NCBI GenBank assembly: GCA_963580285.1
Contig: CAUZLF010000196.1
Span: forward strand, 62,001-126,000
Length of the DNA stretch: 64,000 bases
Direction: 5' to 3'
DNA from: Lucinisca nassula
Lineage: Eukaryota; Mollusca; Bivalvia; Lucinida; Lucinidae
Shown: one piece after another, positions 44,216 to 55,228 of the stretch
Layout of the letters: the number at the start of each line of letters is the position of its first letter
Position numbering within the stretch: the stretch's first letter is position 1
Notes under the pieces: generated by a model
Seen by the model: only the letters and a program-made list of their open reading frames with translations
What the model was told of the DNA's origin: nothing
The model's database searches: none
Position numbers and translations under genes: made by a program

Positions 44216-44322
44216 TATGTCATTGCAGTCTACCAAAGATTTGGTTTGATTTTGGTGACCTTGACCGTATTTTTTTAAGGACATGGGCCCCCAAACGCTG
44301 TCAATTTTTGCTTTTGGACTAC

Positions 44323-44475
44323 TGTGGTGCAGACTGTGCAGTGGTAAAGCATTGGATTTGAGATCGAGAGGTAGCTGGTTCCGTCCCCACAAGCACCAAG
44401 TGTTGTTTCCTTTACCAAGAGACTTTATCCACATTGCTTAGTACTGGTTCCTACCTAAGAAAAGAGGGCTACATG
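44323..44475 (+). mobile_element. tRNA-derived SINE, copy 1
   Basis: Head with GTGCAGTGGTAAAGCAT and a mutated B-box GGTTCCGTCCC (44377-44387). Body with TTTATCCACATTGCTTAGTA and CCTACCTAAGAAAAGAGG. Same family at 59590-59735 and 63505-63620. Confidence 0.75.
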
Positions 44476-44639
44476 GAAGATTAGTACAAGTACTAAATGT
44501 GATACCCTCTATAAATAAGGTTGATTATAATAATAATTATTATTGCATCAAAACCCGTTTATAACACTATTAAATAATAATTAATGGGGTCCAAAGCAGA
44601 AACCGTGTTAGTTAAACAACAGTGTCATATCCAAACAAA

Positions 44640-44712
44640 AATGTATAGATTATATAGAAAAATGACCATTTATGGTCATTTTCTATATTTATCTATACAT
44701 TTTTGGAATCCA
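44640..44712. repeat. near-perfect ~70-bp palindrome
   Basis: Arms around AAAAATGTATAGATTATATA and its complement, centred on ACCATTTATGGT. Likely centre of a MITE with GTTATAA-rich flanks. Confidence 0.7.
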
Positions 44713-44759
44713 TCGTGAAATCGTGTTATAACGAAGCATGTTATAATGGGGGTGGGATG

Positions 44760-45254
44760 TGTGTATTGTTATTCTGCACCCTATCACACAAATGGATAAA
44801 ATTTGGTCAAACTTGGAACATTATATCATTGCAACTTACCAAAGATATGAGAAGATTTTGGTGACCATGACCTTATTTTCAGCGTCTCCCCAAAACTCGG
44901 CAGTTAATGGCTTGTCTGCACCCATTTAAGAATTGATGAATGTTGGTCAAACCTGGCACAATACAGATTGCAACCTACCAAAGATTTGATTAGATTTAAT
45001 TGATCTTGACCTTTTTTAAGTTCACAAGCTCTTGAAACGGTCTTTTTTTTTGCCCAAAATGGCTTCTTTGCACCTTAGATTTTGGTAACCTAGTTTTCAA
45101 AGTCAAATGGGTGTTTAAGTTAATATCATGGTGGGGTGGGGTGTGGTGGGGGATGGGTGGGCGGGCGGGCGGGGAGGACATTGTTTTCCTCTGAAAACTT
45201 TCAGGTTTACTTTTTCATGTTGAAACTGTTGTTGAGGTCAAGTATGTATCTTTA
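44760..45254. other. no gene; G-rich tract at 45130-45177
   Basis: Old repeat debris with CTTACCAAAGAT(A/T)TGA twice. The G-rich tract GGGTGGGGTGTGGTGGGGG and the following GGGCGGGCGGGCGGGG could form a G-quadruplex on the + strand. Confidence 0.4.
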
Positions 45255-45258
45255 TTAA

Positions 45259-45479
45259 CCTTTTTTGTAACAAATGGAATCTTCCTCCTTATATATACCA
45301 GGGGCCCGTTCCAAAATTTAGGGGTGTCAGGTTGTGTTTTCTTCAAAATTGATTTGGAAAATGGCTGAACTTTCTGCAAGCAGTGAAGGCCCTGATCAGA
45401 CGCTGCATTCTACCGCGTCTGATCTGGGCCTGCACTGTTTGCCAGGGTACCCGTTTTGGGGTTTCCGGTACTAAATGGG
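45259..45479. mobile_element. TTAA-flanked hairpin MITE, subfamily 2, copy 1
   Basis: TTAA on both sides (45255-45258, 45480-45483). Ends CCTTTTTTGTAAC and (inverted) CCCATTTAGTACC. Shares TGGAATCTTCCTCCTTATAT and the central GATCAGACGC...GCGTCTGATC palindrome with 56059-56270. TTAA duplication with C-rich ends is typical of piggyBac-type elements. Confidence 0.78.
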
Positions 45480-45829
45480 TTAAGAGACACTATACCAAAG
45501 TGTACCTTATAAAAGGAGATCAAAGAGGACTGCTCACGACAGTTCTCAAGGGACGGCCGCTCCAACTCGCTAAGCATATCACCAACACTACTTTTAATCT
45601 TGCCATCACCGGCAGGTCCATCAAGCAGCTGTCCACTGAACTTTCTCAACCTGCTGAATCTGAGTTTTAATATGGGGATGCCAGATAGTGATGCATACTC
45701 AAGTTGAGGGTGAACCAGTGTTTTGAATGCAAACTCCTTTGTTCATCTAGGTGCAAAAGCCAAATTACATCTAAGAAATCCTAATGTCCTAGTTAGTATA
45801 ACGTAAAATCCTAAAAGATCGGACACCTT

Positions 45830-45990
45830 GGGAGCTTGCTGTAATTCTCCAAAAGTTTTAACAAATTTGTTTAACGATCCAGCAATCTAGGAGTCCAAAA
45901 GTTGCGATGGAATGGCAAACAATGTAGACCCTGATCAGACTGCTCCTTCAGGAGCAGTCTGATCTGGGTCTGCACTGTTTGCTTAGGCCG
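45830..45990. repeat. palindrome-bearing repeat, third family
   Basis: The 45911-45983 palindrome (AATGTAGACCCTGATCAGAC...CTGATCTGGGTCTGCACTG) has a left flank (TTGTTTAACGATCCAGCAA, then a CCAAAAGTTG block) shared with 56860-56945, where only the left half of the palindrome remains. Confidence 0.6.
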
Positions 45991-46242
45991 CTCTGTCCCA
46001 TTACTTAGGAGCGTTACAGTAGATCCAGATAAGATGACTCATAAAGATCAACATTGTGATTTTGACTAAGACCTCTATTTGCAAGAATGGATGTGTCCAA
46101 ATCCAAAGATAGAAGAGTCCATTTCAGAAAAGCAGGGGTGAAAGGCTTAAGAGTAAACGGGGAGACAAAACTTTTTTTTTTGTCAAAGAGTTATCTCCCA
46201 TGAAAGTGTATCTGAGCCAGCTCATGAGAAAGGCTTGTTTCC

Positions 46243-46434
46243 CCTTATCCTGCTGACAAGAATTTTAAGCCCCACCCATTTTTGATCATCAACCAATGAA
46301 AATACTTGATAAAATGTTTCATACAAATTTGCAAACCAGTTGACAAACAGTGTAGATCGTGATCAGATGGCTTCTTCAGAAGCCATCTAATCTGGATCTG
46401 TCCTGTTTGCGTTGTGAACAGCAGAATAAGGTTT
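46243..46434. mobile_element. hairpin MITE, subfamily 1 copy in the KRIT1 intron
   Basis: Left end CCCCTTATCCTGCTG, right end CAGCAGAATAAGGTTTAA, palindrome at 46333-46412. Flanking TTAA is kept only on the right. Confidence 0.7.
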
Positions 46435-46590
46435 AATCCCTATGGCGACTAGCAAAATCTCAGGCAAACCTGCGCATGCATGCAGTCTTGCCAGAATCTT
46501 AGCTGTTTGCAGACAGGCGATTCTTCTATTGTAGTTTGTTGTTATTGTTATAGTTCGTCTTTGCATGTGTGTATTGCTAATATCTTTTTA

Positions 46591-49500
46591 TTAGCTCACC
46601 GTCACGTAGTGACGAGGTGAGCTTTTGGGATCACTTTTTGTCCGTCGTCCGTGCGTGCGTCCGTCCGTCCGTCCGTCCGTAAACTTTTTCTTCAAACGAC
46701 ATCTCCTCCTAAACCACCAAGCGGATTTTGACCAAACTTCACAGGAATGATCCTTAGGTGGTCCCCTTTCAAAGTTGTTCAAATGGTTCCGGTCCGTTGC
46801 ACATATGGGTCACAGCAGCCAAAAATAGATTTTTTTTCACCGAAAACTTAAAAAATCTTATTCTCTGAAACTGCAAGGCCCAGGTCTTTGATATTTGGTA
46901 TGAAGCTTCATCTAGTGGAACCCTACCAAGATTGTTCAAATTATAGTGCTGGGGCCAAAAATGCCCCCCGCCCCGGGGCCCTTTGGTTTTACATGGGCTT
47001 ATATAGGGAAAATCTTTAAAAATCTTCTTCTCTGAAACTGCAAGGCCCAGGTCTTTGATATTTGGTATGAATCTTTATCTGGTGGACCCCTACCAACATT
47101 GTTCAAATTATAGTGCTGGGGCCAAAGATGCCCCCGCCCGGGGCCCTTTGGTTTTACATAGGCTTATATAGGGAAAATCTTTAAAAATCTTCTTCTCTGA
47201 AACCGCAAGGCCCAGGTCTTTGATATTTGGTATGAAGCTTCATCTAGTGGACCCCTACCAAGATTGTTCAAATTATAGTGCTGGGGCCAAAAATGCCCCC
47301 GCCCCGGGGCCCTTTGGTTTTACATGGGCTTATATAGGGAAAATCTTTAAAAATCTTCTTCTCTGAAACTGCAAGGCCCAGGTCTTTGATATTTGGTATG
47401 AATCTTCATCTGGTGGACCCCTACCAAGATTGGTCAAATTATAGTGCTGGGGCCAAAGATGCCCCCGCCCCGGGGCCCTTTGGTTTTACATAGGCTTATA
47501 TAGGGAAAATCTTTAAAAATCTGCTTCTCTGAAACCGCAAGGCCCAGGTCTTTGATATTTGGTATGAAGCTTCATCTAGTGGACCCCTACCAAGATTGTT
47601 CAAATTATAGTGCTGGGGCCAAAAATGCCCCCGCCCCGGGGCCCTTTGGTTTTACATAAACTTATATAGGGAAAATCTTTAAAAATCTTCTTCTCTGCAA
47701 CTGCAAGGCCCAGGTCTTTGATATTTGGTATGAAGCTTCATCTTATGGACCCCTACCAAGATTGTTCAAATTATAGTGCTGGGGCCAAAAATGCCCCCGC
47801 CCCGGGGCCCTTTGGTTTTACATAGGCTTATATAGGGAAAACCTTTAAAAATCTTCTTCTATGAAACCGCAAGGCCCAGGTCTTTGATATTTGGTATGAA
47901 GCTTCATCTAGTGGACCCCTACCAAGATTGTTCAAATTATAGTGCTGGGGCCAAAAATGCCCCCGCCACAGGGCCCTTTGGTTTTACATGGGCTTATATT
48001 GGGAAAATGTTTAAAAAATCTTCTTCTCTGAAACTGCAGGGCCCAGGTATTTGCTATTTGGTATGAAGCTTCATCTAGTGGACCCCTACCAAGATTGTTC
48101 AAATTATAGTGCTGGGGCCAAAAATGCCCCCGCCCGGGGCCCTTTGGTTTTAAATAGGCTTATATAGAGAAAATCTTTAAAAATCTTCTTTTCTGAAACT
48201 GCAAGGCCAAGGTCTTTGATATTTGGTATGAAGTTTCATCTTGTGGACCTCTATCAAGATTGTTCAAATTATAGCCCTGAGGCCAAAATTGCCCCCGCTC
48301 CTGGGCCCTTTGGTTTTTCATAGACTTATATAGGGAAAATCTTGAAAAATCTTCTACTCTGAAACCACAAGGCCTAGGTCTTTGACATTTGGTATGAAGC
48401 TTCAGCTAGTGGACCTCTACCAAGATTGTTCAAATTATAGCCCTGGGGCCACAATGCCCCCGCCAATGCCCCCGCCCCAGGGCCCTTTGGTTTTACATAG
48501 ACTTATAATAGAGATAATCTTTGAAAATCTTCTTCTCTGAAAGAACAAGGCCCAGGTCTTTGATATTTTGTTGTGTAGCTTCATCTAGTGGACCTTTGCC
48601 AACATTGTTCAAATTATAGTCTTTTGTTGATATTTGGTATGAAGCTTCACCTTTTTAGACCTCCCTCAACATTATGCACATTATAACCCTGGGGTTAATT
48701 ATGGCCCTCCCCGGGGCCCACTTGTTACTCTATGGATCAGGTGAGCGATCCAGGGCCATCATGGTCCTCTTGTGTTTAATATTAGGATCACTTTTTGTCT
48801 GTCAACTGTGCGTAAACAATTTCTTCAAACGACATCTCCTCCTAAACCACTGATTGGATTTTGACCAAACTTCACAGGAATGATCCTTAGGTGGTCCCCT
48901 TTCAAAGTTGTTCAAATGGTTCCAGTCCATTGCACATATAGGTCACAGGAGCCAAAAATAGATTTTTTCGCCGAAAACTTAAAAAATCTTCTTCTCTGAA
49001 ACAACAAGGCCCAGGTCTTTGATTTTTGGTATGAAGCTTCATCTAGTGGACCCCTACCAAGTTTGTTCAAATTATAGTGCTGGGTCCAAAAATGCCCCCG
49101 CCCCGGGGCCCTTTGGTTTTACATGGGCTTATATAGGGAATATCTGTAAAAATCTTCTCCTCTGAAACCGAAAGGCCCAGGTCTTTGATATTTGATATGA
49201 AGCGTCATCTAGTGGACCCCTACCAAGATTGTTCAAATTATAGTGCTGGGGCCAAAAATGCCCCCGTCCCGGGGCCCTTTGGTTTTACATTGGCTTATAT
49301 AGAGAAAATCTTTAAAAATCTTCTTCTCTGAAACCACAAGGCCCAGGTCTTTGATATTTGGTATGAAGCTTCATCTAGTGGACCGCTACCAAGATTGTTC
49401 AAATTATAGTGCTGGGGCCAAAAATGCCCCCTCCCCGGGGCCCTTTGGTCTTACATAGGCTTATATAGGGAAAATCTTTAAAAATCTTCGTCTCTGAAAC

Positions 49501-50548
49501 CGCAAGGCCCAGGACTTTGATATTTAGTATGAAGCTTCATCTAGTGGACCCCTACCAAGATTGTTCAAATTATAATGCTGGGGTAAAAAATGTCCCCGCC
49601 TAGGGCCTTTTGGTTTTACATGGGCTTATATAGGGAAAATTTTTTAAAATCTTCTTCTCTGAAACCGCAAGGCCCAGTTCTTTGATATTTGGTATGAAGC
49701 TTCGTCTTGTGGACCCCTACCAAGATTGTTCAAATTATAGTGCTGGGGCCAAAAATGACCCCGCCCGGGGCCCTTTGGTTTTACATGAGCTTATATAGGG
49801 ATATTCTTTAAAAATCTTCTTCCTTGAAACCACAAGGCCTAGGTCTTTGATATTTGGTGTGAAATTTCATCTAGTTGACCTCTATCAAGATTGTTCAAAT
49901 TATAGACCTGGGGCCAAAAATGCCCCCGCTCCGAGACCCTTTGGTTTTACATAGACTTATATAGGGAAATCTTAAAAAATCTTCTTCTCCAAAACTGCAA
50001 GGCCCATGTCTTTGATATTTGGTATGGAGCTACATCTGGTGGACCTCTACCAAGATTGTTCACATTATAGTCCCGAGGCTACAAATCCCCCGCCCCGGGG
50101 CCCTTTGGTTTTACATAGACTTCTATAGGGAAAATCTTTGAAAATCTTCTTCTCTGAAACAGCATGGCCCAGGTCTTTGATATTTTGTGTGAAGCTTCAT
50201 TTAGTGGACCCCTATCAAGATTGTTTAAATTATAGCCGTGAGGCCAAAAATGCCCCCGCTCTGGGGCCATTTGGTTTTACATAGGCTTATGTAGGGAATA
50301 TCTTTAAAAAAAAAAAAATTCTCTGCAACTGCAAGACCCACGTCTTTAATATTTGGTGTGTAGCTCCATCTAGTGGACCTTTGCCTAGATTGTTCAAATT
50401 ATTGATATTTGGTATGAAGCTTCACCTTTTTAGACCTCCCTCAACATTATGCACATTATAGCCCTGGGGTCAATAATGGCCCTCCCTGGGGCCCACTTGT
50501 TACTCTATGGATCAGGTGAGCGATCCAGGGCCATCATGGCCCTCTTGT
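46591..50548. repeat. element(s) with GGTGAGC ends and ~166-bp tandem units
   Basis: Starts with a terminal hairpin (TTAGCTCACCGTCACGTAGTGACGAGGTGAGC region), then CGTCCGTCC runs and CAAACGACATCTCCTCCTAA. About 11 units of 165-167 bp follow, each with CTGCAAGGCCCAGGTCTTTG, GATATTTGGTATGAAGCTTC, CTACCAAGATTGTTCAAATT and a CCCCGCCCCGGGGCCCTTTG palindrome. It closes with GGTGAGCGATCCAGGGCC at about 48740. A second partial start (48780) opens a further ~9 units with the same ending at about 50515-50548, so the element is itself tandemly duplicated. Non-coding. Confidence 0.88.
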
Positions 50549-50641
50549 TTTAGATTTTGGTGATTTTGTGGGAATTTAGTGCCAGATAAGAGGGGGTGTC
50601 TACATATTAATTTTCTTATTTCTGCTCAAAAACATATGTTG

Positions 50642-50700
50642 TTGGTACTCATTAGAAGAGCTTCACTGAGGCACTTCTAATGAATACCTACGACATACAT
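50642..50700. repeat. GTGGGTACTC-type hairpin, diverged
   Basis: TTGGTACTCATTAGAAGAGC ... CTTCTAATGAATACC: inverted arms of ~22 bp around TTCACTGAGG. Confidence 0.6.
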
Positions 50701-50767
50701 TTTTGTGCAGAATAAGAAAATATCAATATTTACGGATGAAAAAACGTCTGTCTGGAGCTATGGCCCA

Positions 50768-51165
50768 GAAAGTTACTGTCCATTTCGCTTTCCCATTGTA
50801 GTGAAGTTATTTTATGTCCGAGTGTCTTTCCCTCGGTGTCTTGGATGGGAGGTGTGGGGCAATTATAGCGATTTCCGCCTTCACTTCTATTATGCAAAAT
50901 GTCTGCATCTAGTCCTGTTACATCTAAACTCCGGTCCCAGCCCACCGGGGTTTGAAGAAATATATGGGCTGCATGAGCTGAAAACTGGCCACACACGAGT
51001 ACTGGTAAGCCGCTTGGAGTATCTAAGCCTGCCCAGGCAATGCGGACCGAGTCGGCCTGTCCATGCTTATAAACCCTGTGTGTTTATGGGGCGAAAGGGC
51101 TTGAGATTTCATCTCAATGTCCCACAAAATTGGAAGCAATGTCTCCAAAATGACCTATACAGTGT
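50768..51165. repeat. interspersed repeat, long copy
   Basis: Shares blocks with 1798-1930. A 171-codon open frame (50705-51220, +) crosses it but has no recognised domain and begins in a hairpin repeat, so I do not call a gene or KRIT1 exon. Confidence 0.5.
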
Positions 51166-51247
51166 TGACGGGGACTTTAAACCTCAGATCAAACAAACAA
51201 AGCATAAAAAGATAATTTAAGGATAATTTTCCTTATTTCTTGTCAGA

Positions 51248-51318
51248 TGTATATGTTGTGGGTACTTGTTAGAATTGCCTCAAAGAGGCGATTCTAACAA
51301 GTACCCACAACATATGTT
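51248..51318. repeat. GTGGGTACTC-type hairpin, near-perfect
   Basis: Arms GTTGTGGGTACTTGTTAGAA and its inverted copy GATTCTAACAAGTACCCACA, loop TTGCCTCAAAGAGGC. Confidence 0.75.
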
Positions 51319-51633
51319 TTTATGAAGAATTCTAACACAGCGCGCCTATATAGGCAATGGAAAATTACTGTGTTTTATTCTGCAACAAATCACAACAAAG
51401 AAGAGCGTGACGAGTGACGTCATTAAAAACTGAAAATTTATGACGTCACTAGTCGATTTCCTTGACGTTGGACAGTGTAACGTCATTTTCTCGCATCGAA
51501 AACGTTAGAAAAGGATATAAATGCATGCGTTTCAGTCGATAATTTTAGCGGGATTTCTTCTAACAATGGCGAAAAGTTGTGAGAATTCGAAGGAAACAAC
51601 AGCATTATTGCCTGGTTTCAGCGTGTTAGAATC

Positions 51634-51804
51634 GAAATAGATCAGCTCTAGCCAGTGATTTGTTAGGTAATAAATCACAGTTTGTTGGTCAGTTGTAAGT
51701 TGACAAATCACGCGCGCTACGCGCTTGTGATTTGTCTACTTTACAACTGACCTCCAAACTGTGATTTATTACTCAACAAATCACAGCTAGAGCTGATCTA
51801 TTTC
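51634..51804. repeat. 171-bp imperfect palindrome before KRIT1 exon 2
   Basis: Outer arms GAAATAGATCAGCTCTAGC and GCTAGAGCTGATCTATTTC, then inverted blocks GTGATTTGTTAGGTAATAAA, ACAGTTTG and CAGTTGTAAGTTGACAAATC, with the centre near GCGCGCTACGCGC (about 51711-51723). It ends 86 bp before the splice acceptor. A MITE is likely. Confidence 0.8.
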
Positions 51805-51890
51805 TTAAATAAGAAAAATTATCCCTGCATTATCCCTGTTTAATACCCCTCCTTATCTAGTGCTGTGACTTTCGTCTGATTTTTTTCCAG

Positions 51891-54001
51891 GTCACGATGA
51901 TGAACCCAGGGAGAAGGTGTTGACACAGTTGTACATGCTCACAGGAAGTGAGCATGTAGGAATCAAAGGTGAAAGGGCACTGCTCGTGCCTTGGAACGAG
52001 AAAGAAGGATACAGAGACTCGCTGTCTAGATATGCGTTGTATTGTATACCAGTCAGTGTAAGAGATAAATTAAATAGCAGCTTTGTGGATAAGTCACCGA
52101 ACAGTCCAGGGTTTTACTCTCTGGATAGTTTAATACATTCTATCAGTACGGCATCAATGAACTTCCCAGTTCGGACACAAACTTTCATCATGCATTTAGA
52201 AAACTGGCTCCGAGATAAACACTCCAGGAGTGGTGCCTTAGATATATTGTTTCGTTCTAGAGTAGACTTCAGAATATCTTTTAGTGTTAGCAATCCTGTA
52301 TTTGTTTCATTGAATATGGGGCTGTCAGAGAGCCAGGGATCGCTGAGGAACGACATTCCAGATGAAATTAGAATAGCTGCAAATGAATCCTTAGCAAAGA
52401 TGATGGCTGTTGAAAAATGTGATAATGTTGTGATAAATACTTTATTTGGGACAGGACTGTCTGTCAAACCCAGGTCAAGATCTCAGCCATGGGCGTGGGT
52501 TCCACAAGATTACGAGATAAATGGTTCAAGTACCACTTCTAGAAAAAGTAGTTTAGATAGTTCATTTGATCCTGAGAACTATCTAGAGCAAGAGCAGTCT
52601 CCACTTCATGTTTTTGCTTCAGTAGGTGATGTTCTAAAGCTTCAGGAACTGATTTCTAGGGGTCATATGCATTCTAAAGGGAACAATTTTGGTTGGGCTC
52701 CAATACATTGTGCAGTTTGGTATGGTCATAGTAGTGCTGTCCAGGTTCTGTTGAATGCTGGTTGTTCCCCAAATATAGTGAATCCAGAAGATCGGACTCC
52801 ACTGCATCTGGCCGCTTTGAAAGGCCATCCTAATGTAGCCGAAGTGCTCCTTAATCATCCTGAAATTGACATAAATGCTTTGGATAAACAGGGTCGAACA
52901 CCACTGGAAGTATGTAGACTGGAAAGAAGTGTACAGCGTGAAGAAGTTGCAAGAAAGATCGAAATGGCTGCTCGGCAACCAAGGCAAATTCAAGTCATTA
53001 TAATGGATGGAGAGGAAGAAAGTTTGAATCTTTCTGCAGGTGCCAATACAACAGTTCAGCAGCTCAATCAGCAAATGTTACGCAAGTTTGACATGCCAGA
53101 AACACCGTATGCTGACATTTTCACCATATGGATATGTTCACCTAGTCTGGAACTGCAGCTTAAGCCAGAACATAAACCTATTGAACACATGAATAACTGG
53201 AAACGTAGAATTGTGGGTATGCTCACTGATGCTGATCCAATGAAGGAAGAGCCACACTTGAAATGGAGAAGAAATGCTAAGATAAGCTTGATCATTGAAC
53301 GTGAAGTGATCCATCCTAGAGCTATAAACCTGTTGTTTCATGAGGCCAAGCAGAACTACATTAAAGCTATGTATCCATGCAAAGAACAGGATGTGTTGGT
53401 GCTAACTTCATTATTATTGTACATTAATCATGGTAGTAGTCATTCAGCAGCTAAAGCGTTCTTATCAAAAAACTTACAGAGTTTGATCCCAGCACCAATG
53501 CTGAATGCAAGATCTCGCTCAAACTGGTCCAATAAAATACATAATCATTATAAGGAACTTAGTAATAAATTATCAGACAGGGCTGATGCCAGACTGAGAT
53601 CCAAACAGTACCTTCAGACTGAGTTTCTGAGAAATTGTCGTAATTTGACTGTGTATGGCTCAGCATTCTTCACAGGAATTCTTCAGCAAGGAAATGCTAA
53701 AACAGATGTAAAGTGTTTTATAGGAGTGAATGATGTTGGATTGCACATAATAAATTATAATACTAGATTAATGCTGCATAGTTATAAGTACTCTGAAATA
53801 AGCTGGGAGTACCCAAAGACAAATCTAGCAGTTCTTGAAGTGTTGGTTGTGAGGAATGATTCCAGGGGGACGGATAGACATTCTCCGAGAAATCAGCTGA
53901 AGGTTCGAACAAAACAGGCAGGAATGATTAATCATCTGATGAAGAAGTTGTCTCATATTTCGTATGGTATTGTCTACTCTAGGTCCATACAAAATACCTG
54001 A
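51891..54001 (+). CDS. KRIT1: KRIT1 (CCM1), large terminal coding exon
   Basis: A 3' splice site (TTTTTTTCCAG|GT, 51881-51890) opens 702 codons ending in TGA 53999-54001. With the first exon the protein is about 753 residues; human KRIT1 has 736. Order: rest of the N-terminal domain; NPVF at about 185-188 (integrin-binding-protein/CCM2-type NPxY/F motif); a second site reads NTLF instead of NPLF; ankyrin repeats ~283-395 (APIHCAVWYGH, TPLHLAALKGH, NHPEIDINALDKQGRTPLEV); FERM ~415-745 (NTTVQQL, FTIWICS, LQLKPEHKP, YGSAFFTG, VGLHIIN, RTKQAG). KRIT1 is a scaffold of the CCM complex acting with RAP1 and HEG1 at cell junctions. All of this sits in one exon, whereas vertebrate KRIT1 is split into many. 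No internal stop, so likely functional. Confidence 0.92.
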
Positions 54002-54345
54002 GCTCCAGTTAACCCTAACCTACTGAGCAGGAAGTGCTTATGGTGAGCTAGTGTGATCAGTCCCATCAGGCACATGAGGCGTCACATCAATGCCGGTACA
54101 ACATCATGACGTTTATGCAACGTCACATCCACGCCGGTGCAACATTGTGACATTGCACGGACGTTGATTTGACGTTACTCAAGCGACGTATGCCTGCTGT
54201 GTTCTTTTCCAACATTGTGTATTATCTGTCTTTGTGTCAGCTGTAGCCCATCAACATTTGGTTTGTGATCACTCTTGAGGCTACAGCTTTTGCCCAAGGT
54301 TTATGAAACAATGAAATCTCAGCCCAGTTTGTGAACAAGTATGAA
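54002..54345. repeat. KRIT1 3' flank with CGCCGGTGCAAC repeat (copy 2)
   Basis: 54070-54200 matches 30131-30262 (CATGACGTTTATGCAACGTC, GCCTGCTGTG). No polyadenylation signal is obvious before it. The first AATAAA on this strand that I noted is at 54634-54639, inside repeat DNA. Confidence 0.5.
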
Positions 54346-54347
54346 AT

Positions 54348-54606
54348 GAACACCCCCTAAACCCCACTTTATATAGAGAAAACGGGGGTTTACGGGGTAT
54401 ACATTTTTTGTTTATTTCTGCTGCTAGACATAGGTTGTGGCTACTCGTTAGAACCCTGTCAATTAGGCGTTTCTAACGAGTTCCCACAACCTATGTTTGG
54501 AATATAAATAAGTAAAATATCACAAATTCTCATCAGAAAAGCAGTCAATTTGGAGATATGAAAAATGCACTATGTCACATGGGTGTGTTATCGTAATGGA
54601 ATATGG
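54348..54606. mobile_element. MITE-like repeat R1 with GTGGGTACTC hairpin
   Basis: Order: AACCCCACTTTATATAGAGA, TATTTCTGCTGC, hairpin GGTTGTGGCTACTCGTTAGA...TCTAACGAGTTCCCACAACC (54430-54497), AATATAAATAAG, then TGCACTATGTCAC and GGTGTGTTATCGTAATGG. The same order recurs at 63080-63330 and, diverged, inside elements A (17890-18170) and B (27110-27330). Confidence 0.78.
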
Positions 54607-54649
54607 GTCATGTGAGGTCAAAAATTAAGTCATAATAAAGTATGTTTAA

Positions 54650-54881
54650 CCCTTATCCTGCTGTTCACAACAAACCTTTGCCAACAGTGTAGATCCAGAT
54701 CAGACGGCTTTTCCCACTAGTTCTGAAGAAGCCATCTGATCAGGATCTACACTGTCATGCAGTTTGTGAATTGAATGATTAAAATGAATGAAATATATCA
54801 TATAATCTGATTAGCTGATTAGCTGATAGCTGTTAATGGGTGTGGCTTAATTAATAATTAATATATTCAGCAGGATACGGG
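54650..54881. mobile_element. TTAA-flanked hairpin MITE, subfamily 1 (best copy)
   Basis: TTAA at 54646-54649 and 54882-54885 encloses a 232-bp element. Ends CCCTTATCCTGCTG and CAGCAGGATACGGG are inverted. The palindrome at 54677-54757 is AGTGTAGATCCAGATCAGAC...CTGATCAGGATCTACACTG. TTAA target plus CCCT ends points to a piggyBac-mobilised MITE (inference). Confidence 0.85.
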
Positions 54882-54885
54882 TTAA

Positions 54886-55220
54886 CCTTGTGAGCACTTT
54901 ACAGAGTAAAGACCATCTTTTTCTTTTTGGACAAAGTCTTCTGGAAATGTACCCAGAAATGTTGCCTCTTTGAAATGTTTTTCAAGTTCATATCAGGAAT
55001 ATGAGTTGTTTGAGGTCAAAATCTACATAATTTTACTATATTATAGGTCGCAGGCTCATACAATTCCAAAACCTTGTGAGCACTTTTAGAGCCAACTCTT
55101 CTTGTAACATGCTCAATGAAATCTTGATCCAGTTTGAAAATTAATTGTATGGTTTCAGAAAGTTAGGTTACCTTGTCAGCTGATATAAAAAACTTAAGAA
55201 CTCTTCACATCGCATGAACG
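54886..55220. other. no supported feature
   Basis: AT-rich, no frame. Confidence 0.35.
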
Positions 55221-55228
55221 ACTCCTTG

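Larger units (their letters stand above)
40543..51890 (+). other. KRIT1 intron (11.3 kb)
   Basis: Bounded by GTAACT and TTTTTTTCCAG. Filled by repeats listed separately. No second host gene was recognised in either strand. The interval 42906-43540 shows nothing recognisable. Confidence 0.75.

Noticed and set aside
50705..51220. 171-codon open frame upstream of KRIT1 exon 2
   Set aside because: No recognisable domain, it begins in a hairpin repeat, and part of it is a repeat shared with 1798-1930. KRIT1 exons already join in phase without it.
51569..51643. Small ORF starting AACAATGGCG before KRIT1 exon 2
   Set aside because: About 24 codons in intronic repeat DNA leading into a palindrome. 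No splice donor in frame and no similarity to KRIT1.
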